Source of the DNA: Desulfobulbaceae bacterium
GTDB taxonomy: Bacteria > Desulfobacterota > Desulfobulbia > Desulfobulbales > BM004
Assembly (NCBI GenBank): GCA_002868955.1
Contig: PKTW01000054.1
Span: 1-50,514 of the forward strand
DNA length: 50,514 bases
Direction: 5' to 3'
The notes under the pieces were generated by a model, which was not told the DNA's origin, made no database searches, and saw nothing but the letters and a program-made list of their open reading frames with translations. Shown here in pieces: positions 18,706-26,781 of this stretch (position 1 is the first letter of the stretch; every line of letters starts with the position of its first letter). The position numbers and the translations under genes were made by a program.

Positions 18706-19197
18706 TCAAAGCAATTCAGAAATGCGTTCGCCCGCCTTTCTTAATCTTTTATTCATGATATACAGCATGCGCTTCAAAATTTTGATGGCAAGTGTGGGAT
18801 TTTTTGCAATAAGCTCCTCCATCTTCCGGACTGAGAGGGTAAGAAGCCTGCTTGGTTCGACGGCTATAACGTCATTAGAGCGGGGCCCACTGTCTAGAAA
18901 AGCCCCCTCTCCGACCATGGCACCTTTTTCAAGAATAGCGATGATTATATTTTTATCCCAATATTCTGTTTTGTTTTTAACAACCAGTTTGCCTTCAATT
19001 AAAAAGCCCACGTAATCATCGGCGCTAACCCCCTCCTTGAATACAACAGCATCTGCCGGCCACTCCCGCAGTTCGAGATAGGAGCACAATTCTTCCGTCT
19101 CCGCGGCGGAAAGAAAGCTGAAGGCCTGCCTGATATCTTCTGAACGTGCATCACAACAGGCACACTTGATGGAATTTAAGGAGTTGATGGAATTCAT
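18706..19197 (-). CDS. Stand-alone cyclic nucleotide-binding domain protein
   Basis: 163 residues. The centre is a CRP-type cNMP-binding beta-barrel (about residues 25-140) with the phosphate-binding cassette GEGAFLDSGPRSNDVIA, which keeps the Glu and Arg that contact cyclic nucleotides in CRP-like proteins. A basic C-terminal helix follows, and no helix-turn-helix is visible, so it is not an obvious transcription factor. The N-terminus has a CACC cysteine cluster (KCACCDARS). It starts 9 bases after mlaC and is therefore probably the last gene of the mla operon. Role unknown; a sensor of cyclic nucleotide in envelope lipid transport is conceivable but untested. Confidence 0.8.
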   Translation of the reverse strand: MNSINSLNSIKCACCDARSEDIRQAFSFLSAAETEELCSYLELREWPADAVVFKEGVSADDYVGFLIEGKLVVKNKTEYWDKNIIIAILEKGAMVGEGAFLDSGPRSNDVIAVEPSRLLTLSVRKMEELIAKNPTLAIKILKRMLYIMNKRLRKAGERISELL

Positions 19198-19206
19198 GCT
19201 GACAGA

Positions 19207-19851
19207 CTAGTTTGATGCTTCCGGTTTTTCAAGCTGCTTTGAGATCTTTTCCACCAGGCCGGCAAACTGCTCCTTCCGGATAATGGAATCAAAATCCCTG
19301 CGATAATTGACAATGAGGCTGACATTTTCGATCTTTAAATCATTTATCAGCCATTTACCCTTATTTTTCGCCAACCTGTAAACAATCGGGATCTCCAGAT
19401 CCTTGTCAATAATAGCAGTATACACCATGGCTTTATCGCCTTTTACAAGCTGTTTCTTGTAAACAACTTTCTGGTTGTTGTAGGAATCGATCTTGCCGAT
19501 ATACCGCTGTTCTACAAGAGTGGTGAACAGGCCGACAAACGTATCCTTTTCTTCAGGGGTCAGGGTGTTCCAGCTCTGCCCCAGAGAACTCCTGGCCATT
19601 TCCCTGAAATCAAACATATCGGCAACTATGTTGAGAACAAGTTGATGCCGTTCGTCTTTTTTTTCAGGCCCCTTCAACTCAGCAGACTGTAAAATTTTCA
19701 AAATATCATCGACTGCTACCTGCAACTGGTCCATGGGTTTTTCTGTTGCAGACGCAGACCCCCCTGTAGCAATCGTAAAAACAGACACGGTCAGCAGCAG
19801 AACAACAAGCAGAATTATCGATTGTAACATACTTTTGCGCATCACTACCAT
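19207..19851 (-). CDS. mlaC: Phospholipid-binding protein MlaC
   Basis: About 214 residues, periplasmic. A signal peptide (MRKSMLQSIILLVVLLLTVSVFT) ends near ASA. The mature protein has FDFREMARSSLGQSWNTLTPEEK and YRRDFDSIIRKEQFAGLVEKI, standard for MlaC/Ttg2D. MlaC ferries phospholipids between the MlaA outer-membrane complex and inner-membrane MlaFED. The ATG at 19851 with AAAGGAAAGGG upstream is preferred to a TTG five codons earlier. Confidence 0.93.
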   Translation of the reverse strand: MVVMRKSMLQSIILLVVLLLTVSVFTIATGGSASATEKPMDQLQVAVDDILKILQSAELKGPEKKDERHQLVLNIVADMFDFREMARSSLGQSWNTLTPEEKDTFVGLFTTLVEQRYIGKIDSYNNQKVVYKKQLVKGDKAMVYTAIIDKDLEIPIVYRLAKNKGKWLINDLKIENVSLIVNYRRDFDSIIRKEQFAGLVEKISKQLEKPEASN

Positions 19852-19886
19852 ACCCTTTCCTTTCAATATTTATTTCAAGAAGAACT

Positions 19887-20693
19887 CTATTTGTTTTCTA
19901 TTAGACCTTTTCTATACTGCTGATAGGCATCTTTAACCGCTGCATAGGGATCAAGCGCCGTTTCGGTAAACAATTCATAATCACCAAGGGTAAGTGCGGT
20001 ATAGTTTACCCTTTCTAAAGTCCAGGCACCAATGGTCACTTCCCAGCCAGCATCAAGCAGAATTATAGGATGCACAAATGCGTCACCAAACATTCCCAGG
20101 GAATCCCTGAAATTTGAGGGGCCCAGGAACGGCCAGTTGATATAAAACAGGCCTCCTGCTCCGTAATGGGCAAGGGTCTGGCCGAAATCCTCGTCTGAAG
20201 AATGCAGATCCAGAACATCCCTGGCAAAATCACCGAGGCCGATTATGCCGACTGTAGAGTTAAGGGCAAATCGCACCACCTCCTCGGATGAATCTCTGAC
20301 TCTGCCCTGCAGCAGGCAATTGACCGCCCTGGCAGGCGCCCGCAGGTTATCATAGAAGTTTCTGATACTAATCTGCAGTTCTTCCGCAAAGAAACCTGCA
20401 TAGACCCTGGCAACCGGTTTCAATACCCAGTAATAAAGCTTGTCATTGAAATGAAAAAAGAAACGGTTGAGGGGTTCCAGGGGATCGGCAATAGTATCCG
20501 TTGATTCCCACTCATTTTCCCAATTCTCCTCCCAGGCGTCATCCTCTGAACCATCGGCGCCTGCAGCCTGAACAGATAGAGGAACAGCCTCCGCAGCAGC
20601 AGAAAAATCTGCTGCGTCACCAGCCCACACATGGCTTGTCGTGATCAACAGGGATACAATACATCCCGCCTGGAGAATAAAGCTTCTTTTCAT
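19887..20693 (-). CDS. mlaA: Outer-membrane phospholipid lipid-asymmetry protein MlaA (VacJ)
   Basis: 268 residues with a signal peptide. Family blocks are DPLEPLNRFFFHFNDKLYYWVLKPVARVY, VNCLLQGR, and FGQTLAHYGAGGLFYINWPFLGPSNFRDS. A mature N-terminal lipobox cysteine is not obvious, although E. coli MlaA is a lipoprotein; the signal here ends near VWAGDAA. It sits between mlaD and mlaC, with 68 bases to the mlaD stop. Acts in the outer membrane to remove misplaced phospholipids. Confidence 0.93.
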   Translation of the reverse strand: MKRSFILQAGCIVSLLITTSHVWAGDAADFSAAAEAVPLSVQAAGADGSEDDAWEENWENEWESTDTIADPLEPLNRFFFHFNDKLYYWVLKPVARVYAGFFAEELQISIRNFYDNLRAPARAVNCLLQGRVRDSSEEVVRFALNSTVGIIGLGDFARDVLDLHSSDEDFGQTLAHYGAGGLFYINWPFLGPSNFRDSLGMFGDAFVHPIILLDAGWEVTIGAWTLERVNYTALTLGDYELFTETALDPYAAVKDAYQQYRKGLIENK

Positions 20694-20761
20694 GGTTAGT
20701 TAATGTGAAACCATCACTCTGGCTGACGCTGCATGGCTTGAACAAAACAGGCAACAATTAA

Positions 20762-21211
20762 TTACTCGGCCTTAAAAATATACTTGCTTACAAGTGCCTC
20801 AAAATCTATGGAGGATTGCGTATCAAAAATTCCTTCACCATCTGCAAGCATTTCCTCATCGGCCCCCTGGATGATTTTAATATACTTATCCCCGATAAGC
20901 CCCTGGGTCCTGATGGAGGCAATGGCATCCGCACTGATATTGACTTCCGATTTGATGAGCATTTCAACCCTGGCAAGACCCTGCTCACCAAGTTCAATTT
21001 TTCCGACCTTGCCGACACCCACCCCTGCTATCTCAACAACTGCCCCGACTTTAAGGCCGGAGACATTATCAAATTCAGCCTCCAATCTGTAGTTTTTCTC
21101 CAAATCAAAAATAGAGAACTCCCCCATCTGCAGTGAAAGGTAGCCAAAGGCCAGAAACCCGGCAAGCATGAACAGCCCAACGATTATTTCCGTATTAATA
21201 TTCTTCATCAT
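20762..21211 (-). CDS. mlaD: MCE-domain protein MlaD
   Basis: 149 residues: one N-terminal transmembrane anchor (EIIVGLFMLAGFLAFGYLSL) followed by a single MCE domain (LEAEFDNVSGLKVGAVVEIAGVGVGKV and IRTQGLIGDKYIKI). MlaD hexamers bind lipid above MlaFE. The start overlaps the mlaF stop by four bases (ATGA). Confidence 0.95.
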   Translation of the reverse strand: MMKNINTEIIVGLFMLAGFLAFGYLSLQMGEFSIFDLEKNYRLEAEFDNVSGLKVGAVVEIAGVGVGKVGKIELGEQGLARVEMLIKSEVNISADAIASIRTQGLIGDKYIKIIQGADEEMLADGEGIFDTQSSIDFEALVSKYIFKAE

Positions 21212-21993
21212 TCATTTTCCAGTCTGCTTTGATAAATATGCCCCATGGTCATTTGAACAAAGTCTTGTATTATTGGATCATTACTCCTTTGAATATCTTC
21301 GGAGTTGTTGAAAACCTTGGCCATGCCCTCATGCATAACCACCACCTGGTCGGCAAGGTTAAATATCTTGGGAATATCATGGCTGACGATCACTGAGGTA
21401 TATTTCATTTCTTGCTGTATCTTGTGAAATAATCTGTAGATCTCCAGTGACCGGGCCGGATCAAGGCCGGTCGTCGGCTCATCAAACAGCATGATCTTGG
21501 GCTGGAGCTGCAGCGCCCGGGCCAAACCTACCCTTTTCTGCATACCGCCGCTGAGCTGAGCCGGAAATTTATCTTCATGTCCGCTAAGACCGAACTGCGC
21601 CAGTGATGCCATGACCCGTTTGTGAATTTCATCAGCCGGAAGCTTCGTTTTTTCCTGCAGCGGCAGTGCCACATTCCCATATACCGTCATGGAGTCAAAA
21701 AGGGCCACCCCCTGGAACAAAACGCCGAAATTCGAACGCACCTCATTAAGCTCCCTGGATCTCATGGTGGTGATATCTTTGCCCTCAATAAGAATTTTGC
21801 CGGTGTCCGGTTTCATCAGGCCAAGTATAAGTTTGATCGCCACACTTTTACCCTGGCCGCTTGCTCCCCCGATAACCGTTGTCATCCCTGAATTTATGCT
21901 GAAATCAACTCCCTTTAAAACCCTTTGCACCGTGCCATTTGCACTGGTGAAAGACTTATGGACATCGACGAATTGAATAATTGCACCGTTCAT
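21208..21993 (-). CDS. mlaF: ABC transporter ATP-binding protein MlaF
   Basis: 261 residues. Walker A GGASGQGKS (residues 42-50), signature LSGGMQKRVGLARAL, Walker B IMLFDEPTTGLDP. It powers phospholipid transport through MlaE. Overlaps both mlaE and mlaD by four bases, so the three are tightly coupled. No mlaB (STAS) gene follows, as in many non-enteric genomes. Confidence 0.95.
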   Translation of the reverse strand: MNGAIIQFVDVHKSFTSANGTVQRVLKGVDFSINSGMTTVIGGASGQGKSVAIKLILGLMKPDTGKILIEGKDITTMRSRELNEVRSNFGVLFQGVALFDSMTVYGNVALPLQEKTKLPADEIHKRVMASLAQFGLSGHEDKFPAQLSGGMQKRVGLARALQLQPKIMLFDEPTTGLDPARSLEIYRLFHKIQQEMKYTSVIVSHDIPKIFNLADQVVVMHEGMAKVFNNSEDIQRSNDPIIQDFVQMTMGHIYQSRLENE

Positions 21994-22787
21994 AGCAGCA
22001 TAGCCGTCAATAAATAATCCCAGAGCAGGACGGTAATTGATGAAAGCACAACTGCTTGTGTGGTTACCCTGCTGACACTTTCTGCCCCAAAACCGGTAGA
22101 GCGTATTTTGAGCAACAGAAACCCTCTGCCTGTGCAGATCCAGACAATAATAACAGCAAAAACAAAGGACTTGATTATACCCAGGTTGATATCCTTGTTA
22201 AGCACACTCTGTTCCATGCCGGAAAAAAAGGCTCCAGGATTTACCCCGAGAAGCTTGACGCCGGTCAAATATCCGCCATAGATTCCAACAACATTAAACA
22301 ACAAAGTAAGGAGTGGAACAGCAACAAGGGTTGCCAGGAACTTGGGCGCGATAAGGAACCTGTACGGGTTTATGGCCATACATTCCAGGGCATCTATCTG
22401 CTGTGATATACGCATAATACCTAATTCAGCGCACATGGCTGATCCGGCCCGGCCCGTTACCATAAGGGCTGTCAGTACCGGACCAAGTTCCCGGATAAGA
22501 CTTAATGCCACGGCGGAACCAAGGGCTCCCTCCGACCCGACTTTACTGAGGGTGTAATATCCCTGCACCCCTAAAACCATGCCGGTAAAGGCTGCTGTAA
22601 AAAAAATAACAACAAAGGAATGGGCGCCGATAACCTTAATTTCTTTCAGTAGAGCCCGAAAACGGAAAGGCGCCCTGAAAATGCCGCTGAGTGACTGTAA
22701 TAAAAACAACCCCATGCCGCCCAGATCATAAAAATAATACAAGGTGTTACGACCGAGGATTTCTATCTGTTTCAAAACGATTTGCAT
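21990..22787 (-). CDS. mlaE: ABC transporter permease MlaE
   Basis: 265-residue inner-membrane permease with about five transmembrane helices. Family blocks are TGMVLGVQGYYTLSKVGSEGALGSAVALSLIRELGPVLTALMVTGRAGSAM and the EIGxM-like coupling region AELGIMRISQQIDALECMAINP. First gene of the mla operon (mlaE-F-D-A-C plus the cNMP-domain gene). Confidence 0.95.
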   Translation of the reverse strand: MQIVLKQIEILGRNTLYYFYDLGGMGLFLLQSLSGIFRAPFRFRALLKEIKVIGAHSFVVIFFTAAFTGMVLGVQGYYTLSKVGSEGALGSAVALSLIRELGPVLTALMVTGRAGSAMCAELGIMRISQQIDALECMAINPYRFLIAPKFLATLVAVPLLTLLFNVVGIYGGYLTGVKLLGVNPGAFFSGMEQSVLNKDINLGIIKSFVFAVIIVWICTGRGFLLLKIRSTGFGAESVSRVTTQAVVLSSITVLLWDYLLTAMLL

Positions 22788-22818
22788 ACAGTTTTTGCTT
22801 CACACTCCCGGGTTATTT

Positions 22819-22837
22819 TATAAAACCAGGTTTTATA
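22819..22837. promoter_or_regulatory. Palindromic operator candidate over the mla promoter
   Basis: TATAAAACC-A-GGTTTTATA: perfect 9-base arms around a single central base. The right arm contains the -10 box of the minus-strand mla promoter, and the rest lies just downstream of it, so a bound dimeric repressor would block RNA polymerase. The regulator is unknown. Confidence 0.5.
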
Positions 22838-22861
22838 TATTCAATTCGATTATGGGGTCAA
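22832..22861 (-). promoter_or_regulatory. Promoter of the mlaEFDAC operon
   Basis: Minus-strand TTGACC (22861-22856) and TATAAA (22837-22832) are 18 bases apart, each matching consensus at five of six positions. The start site would be about 40 bases before mlaE. Confidence 0.55.
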
Positions 22862-23161
22862 GTTTCTATGCTTATTTTTACGCAATCTTTACCGTTACTT
22901 TATAACTCTTTAATAGAGTCCTGCTATACTCATGCAAGGTCCAAATATTTTATTATACATAGTTGCATGAATTTCATGAACAAGAAATATATTTTTTTGC
23001 AAAACCCCTATCGTCCGGATGATTCAAAATTAATTGTACTTTGGGCTCATATCTTGTAATTTCAGGGCATGAAATTTAAATTAATAAATCATTCTTAGGT
23101 AATTTAACTAGTTGTTTTTTTTTCCTTTGCAAGTCAAACCAGAACCTGACCGGAGTATTGC

Positions 23162-23494
23162 ATGGATACATATTATCATCCCAAGGATTTACCAAAATTT
23201 GCTGAAATGAGTGAAGGTGCCCCTGAACTCGCCGAAAAATTTTTTGACTATTATTCTGCCGTATTTGCTGAAGGGGAGCTGACCCAAAGGGAAAAATCAC
23301 TTATCGCCCTGGCCGTGGCTCATGCGGTCCAGTGTCCGTATTGCATAGATGCGTACACGCAGGATTGTCTGGAAAAAGGCTCAAACGTCAATGAAATGAC
23401 CGAGGCAATTCATGTCGCCACAGCAATCCGGGGCGGCGCCTCGCTGGTGCATGGCGTCCAGATGCGAAACGTTGCCGACAAAATATCACTGTAA
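23162..23494 (+). CDS. AhpD-like (carboxymuconolactone decarboxylase family) protein linked to ArsS
   Basis: 110-residue all-helical protein with the AhpD redox motif CPYC (residues 58-61) preceded by His54, and a further Cys69. Genes like this accompany the arsenosugar radical SAM gene arsS in many genomes and are named arsenosugar-associated peroxidase-like proteins; in some species the first cysteine is selenocysteine, whereas here both codons are Cys. It ends 11 bases before the ArsS-like start. A peroxidase or thiol-disulfide role is inferred from the CxxC. Confidence 0.82.
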   Translation: MDTYYHPKDLPKFAEMSEGAPELAEKFFDYYSAVFAEGELTQREKSLIALAVAHAVQCPYCIDAYTQDCLEKGSNVNEMTEAIHVATAIRGGASLVHGVQMRNVADKISL

Positions 23495-23505
23495 ACTTTT
23501 GTGTG

Positions 23506-24516
23506 ATGAAGCAGTTACACGCAGTTAATAACCTGGGCAGCAACCTCTATCAGGTGCCGAACCTGGAAACATTCAGGAATAATCTAGCCAATCACGGCAT
23601 AGACCTTACCAGGAAAAAATGCACCACGCTACAGGTCAATGTGGGGCAACTCTGCAACCAGAGTTGCAGGCACTGCCACCTTGATGCCGGACCCTTACGC
23701 AAGGAGATCATGAATGAAAACACTGCCTCTGAAGTCATAAAGCTGGCTGGCAGGTTTCGCTTTGAAATGATAGACATCACAGGCGGTGCGCCGGAAATGA
23801 ATCCGCACATTACAACGCTCGTCAGCAAACTTGCACCCCTGACCAATACCCTGATACTGCGTTCAAACCTGACAGCCATTGCGGCAGAAAAACAAAATGG
23901 CCTTCTTGAGCTTTTAGCCGGGAAAAGGGTTGCTATAATAGCCTCCCTGCCCTCCTTAAATGAGGCCCAGTCAGAATCACAACGGGGGGAAAACACTTTT
24001 GCACCCTCCATCAGGGCACTCAGAAAACTGAACGCACTTGGTTACGGCCTTCCGGATTCAGACCTGGAGCTGAACCTGGTGTGTAATCCGACAGGTGCGT
24101 TTCTCCCTTCATCCCAGGAGCAGGTTGAAAAACGTTTTCGCCAGATGCTTGCCCGTAAATGGGGTATATTGTTCAACAATCTTTACGTTTTTGCCAATGT
24201 TCCCCTTGGCCGGTTTCTTACCTGGCTGGAAGACTCAGACAACCTTGAGAGCTATATCCTGAAACTGGCGGCGCACTTCAACCCCTGCACCCTGGAGGGC
24301 TTAATGTGCCGTTCACTTATTTCCGTATCCTGGGACGGCTATCTCTTTGATTGTGACTTTAATCAATCCCTGCAGCTGTATATGGGGAACAGGCGGAAAC
24401 ATGTCTCCGAACTGCAGGGTCTGCCGGGGCCGGGTGATACTATAGCAGTATCCGAGCACTGTTATACCTGCACCGCCGGGTCAGGGTTTACCTGAGGCGG
24501 CGCCATCAGTGCCTGA
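23506..24516 (+). CDS. arsS: ArsS-like radical SAM selenoprotein, UGA read as selenocysteine
   Basis: Radical SAM enzyme with CNQSCRHC (Cys50, Cys54, Cys57) binding the [4Fe-4S] cluster. ArsS is implicated in arsenosugar synthesis after arsenic methylation. An ordinary reading stops at TGA 24493-24495, just after HCYTCTAGSGFT. From memory the family ends in C-x2-CTAG-x-G-x2-C-GG. Reading the TGA as selenocysteine gives U330 then GGAISA and a stop at 24514-24516, which restores that ending with U at the conserved Cys position. A SECIS-like hairpin with a GGU loop lies 16 bases after the UGA. The ATG at 23506 follows an in-frame GTG at 23503. Length with Sec is 336 residues. The arsenic role is inference; no arsM is in view. 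Confidence 0.85.
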
Positions 24517-24528
24517 GGTCCAGGCCGC
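24493..24528 (+). promoter_or_regulatory. SECIS element and selenocysteine UGA codon
   Basis: UGA at 24493-24495. Stem GCCTG (24511-24515), loop AGGTC (24516-24520), stem CAGGC (24521-24525); GCG (24497-24499) can pair with CGC (24526-24528) as a lower helix, leaving T24510 unpaired below the upper stem. The E. coli fdhF SECIS has the same AGGUC-type loop and an unpaired U at nearly the same distance (U at 17, GG at 22-23 from the UGA; here U at 18 and GG at 25-26). Confidence 0.8.
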
Positions 24529-24574
24529 TTACCTGCAAAATTACATTTGCTCGAGCCGCAGCTCTGAAACAAAA

Positions 24575-25327
24575 ATGGTCCGTGAATTTACAAATATCCA
24601 GCAGGCGAGCAGTGCAGCTGTTGCTTATATTGTCGATCTTGCCGGATCTGCAGTAAGGGATAAGGGGTTCTTCACTCTCGTCCTGGCTGGAGGCTCAACA
24701 CCAAGGCAGACGTATGAACTATTGAGTGCAGCTGCCAATGCCGAACAGATGCCATGGCAGCAATGCCATTTTTTCTGGGGTGATGAACGGTGGCTGCCTG
24801 CAAACCACCCGGAAAGCAATTTCTGCATGGCAGACAAAGCTCTGCTTTCCAGAGTCCCTATCCCTGCCCATAATATTCACCGGATAACAACCGGCCACAA
24901 AAATCCTGAAACCGGTGCCGAGTTGTATGAAAGACACCTGCGTGACTTTTTTCACTTGCAGGGCCGGGCGGGGATGAAAAGCAATGTTAAAGACATGGCC
25001 ATTCCGAGTTTTGACTTGGTACTCCTGGGAATGGGCACAGATGGGCATACGGCCTCCCTCTTTCCGGGCTCGAGTCTCCTGGAAGAAAAAAAGAAATGGG
25101 TTGCCGCTGTACCGGAAGGCGTTGGTTCACCTCCGGTTGCACGCATAACGCTTACCCTGCCGCTTCTCAACGGGGCAGAAAACGTTATTTTTCTAACCTC
25201 AGGAAGCAGGAAAAGGGCAATACTCGATACCATTCTTACACGGCCTGAAGAAGCGGTAGAACTCTACCCTGCCGCCCGTATCAAGCCGGCCGGCAACCTT
25301 GTATGGCTGGCATCCGCAGAAGGCTGA
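24575..25327 (+). CDS. pgl: 6-phosphogluconolactonase
   Basis: About 251 residues, DevB/SOL type, hydrolysing 6-phosphogluconolactone in the oxidative pentose phosphate pathway. Blocks: LVLAGGSTPRQTYELL, FFWGDERWLPANHPESNFCMA, and DLVLLGMGTDGHTASLFPGS. An open frame extends up to a GTG at 24509, but that codon lies inside the SECIS hairpin, so the ATG at 24575 is preferred; it has no strong Shine-Dalgarno sequence. It follows arsS by 58 bases. No zwf or gnd is in the window. Confidence 0.92.
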   Translation: MVREFTNIQQASSAAVAYIVDLAGSAVRDKGFFTLVLAGGSTPRQTYELLSAAANAEQMPWQQCHFFWGDERWLPANHPESNFCMADKALLSRVPIPAHNIHRITTGHKNPETGAELYERHLRDFFHLQGRAGMKSNVKDMAIPSFDLVLLGMGTDGHTASLFPGSSLLEEKKKWVAAVPEGVGSPPVARITLTLPLLNGAENVIFLTSGSRKRAILDTILTRPEEAVELYPAARIKPAGNLVWLASAEG

Positions 25328-25338
25328 AACAGAAAACG

Positions 25339-25947
25339 CTAGAGGCTTTTTATGGCTTCACTGACAGGCAGACCGTTGGGAGCCAGGGCGTTAGGATTGA
25401 TCGCAAGCAGCTCTTCCCAAACCTTCACCGCACCCTCCCGGTCATTCATGTCGTAGCGCAGGACAATTCCCTTGTTGAAGCGTGACTGTTCATGCCTGGG
25501 GTCCACCGCAATAGCCCGGTCAAATGTAGCCAGCGCTTTATCGGGCTGACCGTTGCGGCGGTACATAACACCCAGATCTGTCAGAACATTGGGATCGTCC
25601 GGCCTCAGTTCAAGGGATTTCTCATAGGCCCGTATGGCCTTGGCAGGGTTATTGGTATCAAAATAAACATGGCCTAACCGTGTCCAGGCGTCTACATTTG
25701 TCGGGTTAGTTGCCACCTCCTGCTCCAGTCGCAAAATATCGCTGGCCTGCTCGCGTGTAAGGCCGGAAGCCTGCTGTTGTTGCGGCTGCGGCGGAGCAGA
25801 TGTAGTCTGGACGCTGCCGGTCGGGCCGGATTGCAGGGCGCTGTAAAAAACTCCACCCAAAAACCCTATAACCAGGGCAATAAGGGCAACAATAAGCATG
25901 GTTTCTTTTTTCACAAAGTTGCCTTCCGGGCTTTTCTGCTTTGCCAT
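25339..25947 (-). CDS. Membrane-anchored TPR protein
   Basis: 202 residues: an N-terminal transmembrane anchor (MLIVALIALVIGFLGGVFYSAL), a Gln/Pro-rich linker (about residues 45-62), then three TPR units (NVDAWTRLGHVYFDTNNPAKAIRAYEKSLELRP, the next unit starting NVLTDLGVMYRRNG, and a last degenerate repeat). It resembles the TPR part of CcmH/NrfG cytochrome c maturation proteins. The neighbouring divergent gene encodes a c-type cytochrome, but a link is only suggested. Ends 11 bases from the convergent pgl. Confidence 0.8.
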   Translation of the reverse strand: MAKQKSPEGNFVKKETMLIVALIALVIGFLGGVFYSALQSGPTGSVQTTSAPPQPQQQQASGLTREQASDILRLEQEVATNPTNVDAWTRLGHVYFDTNNPAKAIRAYEKSLELRPDDPNVLTDLGVMYRRNGQPDKALATFDRAIAVDPRHEQSRFNKGIVLRYDMNDREGAVKVWEELLAINPNALAPNGLPVSEAIKSL

Positions 25948-26329
25948 AAATCCTCCAATTCATAAAAGCGTTTATCTATAAGGATCTCGCCGAGCCTGCT
26001 ATTCAAATTTTATTAGGGAATCAACCCGGCAGAGTATACATTCTCTTGTGCCAGCGTTACAAGCTATGTCTTCTAAGTTTAGAAGAAACGTAGACTAAAA
26101 CTGATAATACATGTGCCGTCACCAGACAAGTCGGGAAAAATTCTTATCAGCAGGAAACTCTCTTCCGGTTTTCCCGCAAAGTTCAGTTTTTTAAAAAAAA
26201 CCTTTCCTCGCAAATTCCTGCCTGAGGTTCCTTATCAGGAAGCTTGTCCTATAAACCAGCAAGCAAAAGAAAACTGGTACCGCAAGAAGTCGATTGTCAT
26301 CCCTGTGCAATGTTTGTATAAATAATTTA
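25948..26329. other. 382-base intergenic region between the TPR gene and the cytochrome gene
   Basis: AT-rich spacer between divergent genes. It contains the palindrome at 26069-26086. An open frame at 26113-26325 has no recognisable protein and no ribosome-binding site. No RNA gene seen. Confidence 0.5.
26069..26086. promoter_or_regulatory. Palindrome between divergent TPR and cytochrome genes
   Basis: TCTTCTAA-GT-TTAGAAGA: perfect 8-base arms around a 2-base centre, about 120 bases from the TPR start and 244 from the cytochrome start. The shape fits a dimeric regulator's operator. No flanking promoter could be assigned firmly. Confidence 0.35.
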
Positions 26330-26731
26330 ATGCGTAACATTGTTGAGAAATCGTTGATCCATAAAACCGTGCTGGTCCTTATTGCCTTCCTCCTGGTAGC
26401 TGGCAGCCCCAGCAATGCAAGTAATTCCGGCCCTGAAATTATGGAACTGAAAAGTCCGGCCGGGAATAAAGCCGCCCGATTCCCCCATAAAAAACACCAG
26501 GACAGTTTTGCATGTAAAGAATGCCACCACACCAGGGCTGAAGACTCCGTGCAATCTCCTTATGTGGAAGGCATGCAGATCAAGAAGTGTATCGGCTGCC
26601 ACAATGCTGACGACATGAGCAATCCGCAACTCAACAGTTTCAAACTGGCTGCCCACGGGCTATGCAAAGAGTGCCATAAGCAAAACAGAAATGCAGCCCC
26701 AACAAAATGTTCCGGGTGCCACATCAAATAA
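26330..26731 (+). CDS. Small periplasmic tetraheme cytochrome (cytochrome c3 family)
   Basis: 133 residues. A signal peptide (residues 1-30, ending ASA/NAS) exports it. Four CxxCH haem-binding motifs are present: 62-66, 87-91, 112-116 and 127-131, and FPHKKHQ before the first supplies likely sixth histidine ligands, so bis-His haems are expected. Size and motifs fit the low-potential class III (c3) group, which carries electrons for hydrogenases and formate dehydrogenases in sulfate reducers. The ATG at 26330 is chosen because it gives a clean signal peptide. The first two motifs are separated by 25 residues. The partner is unknown. Confidence 0.9.
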   Translation: MRNIVEKSLIHKTVLVLIAFLLVAGSPSNASNSGPEIMELKSPAGNKAARFPHKKHQDSFACKECHHTRAEDSVQSPYVEGMQIKKCIGCHNADDMSNPQLNSFKLAAHGLCKECHKQNRNAAPTKCSGCHIK

Positions 26732-26781
26732 CAGGGATTAATTATCCTTTATCCTGTTTGCCCCAAAAAAGTTTTGTGATC

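Larger units (their letters stand above)
22788..23161. other. 374-base intergenic region between mlaE and the AhpD-like gene
   Basis: AT-rich spacer between divergent operons. It holds the mla promoter and palindrome (22819-22861). On the plus side a GGAG lies six bases before the AhpD-like ATG, but no convincing plus-strand promoter was found. No RNA gene recognised. Confidence 0.6.

Noticed and set aside
22691-23059. 122-codon plus-strand frame running from mlaE into the intergenic region
   Set aside because: Half of it is antisense to mlaE, it crosses the mla promoter, and the product is not protein-like.
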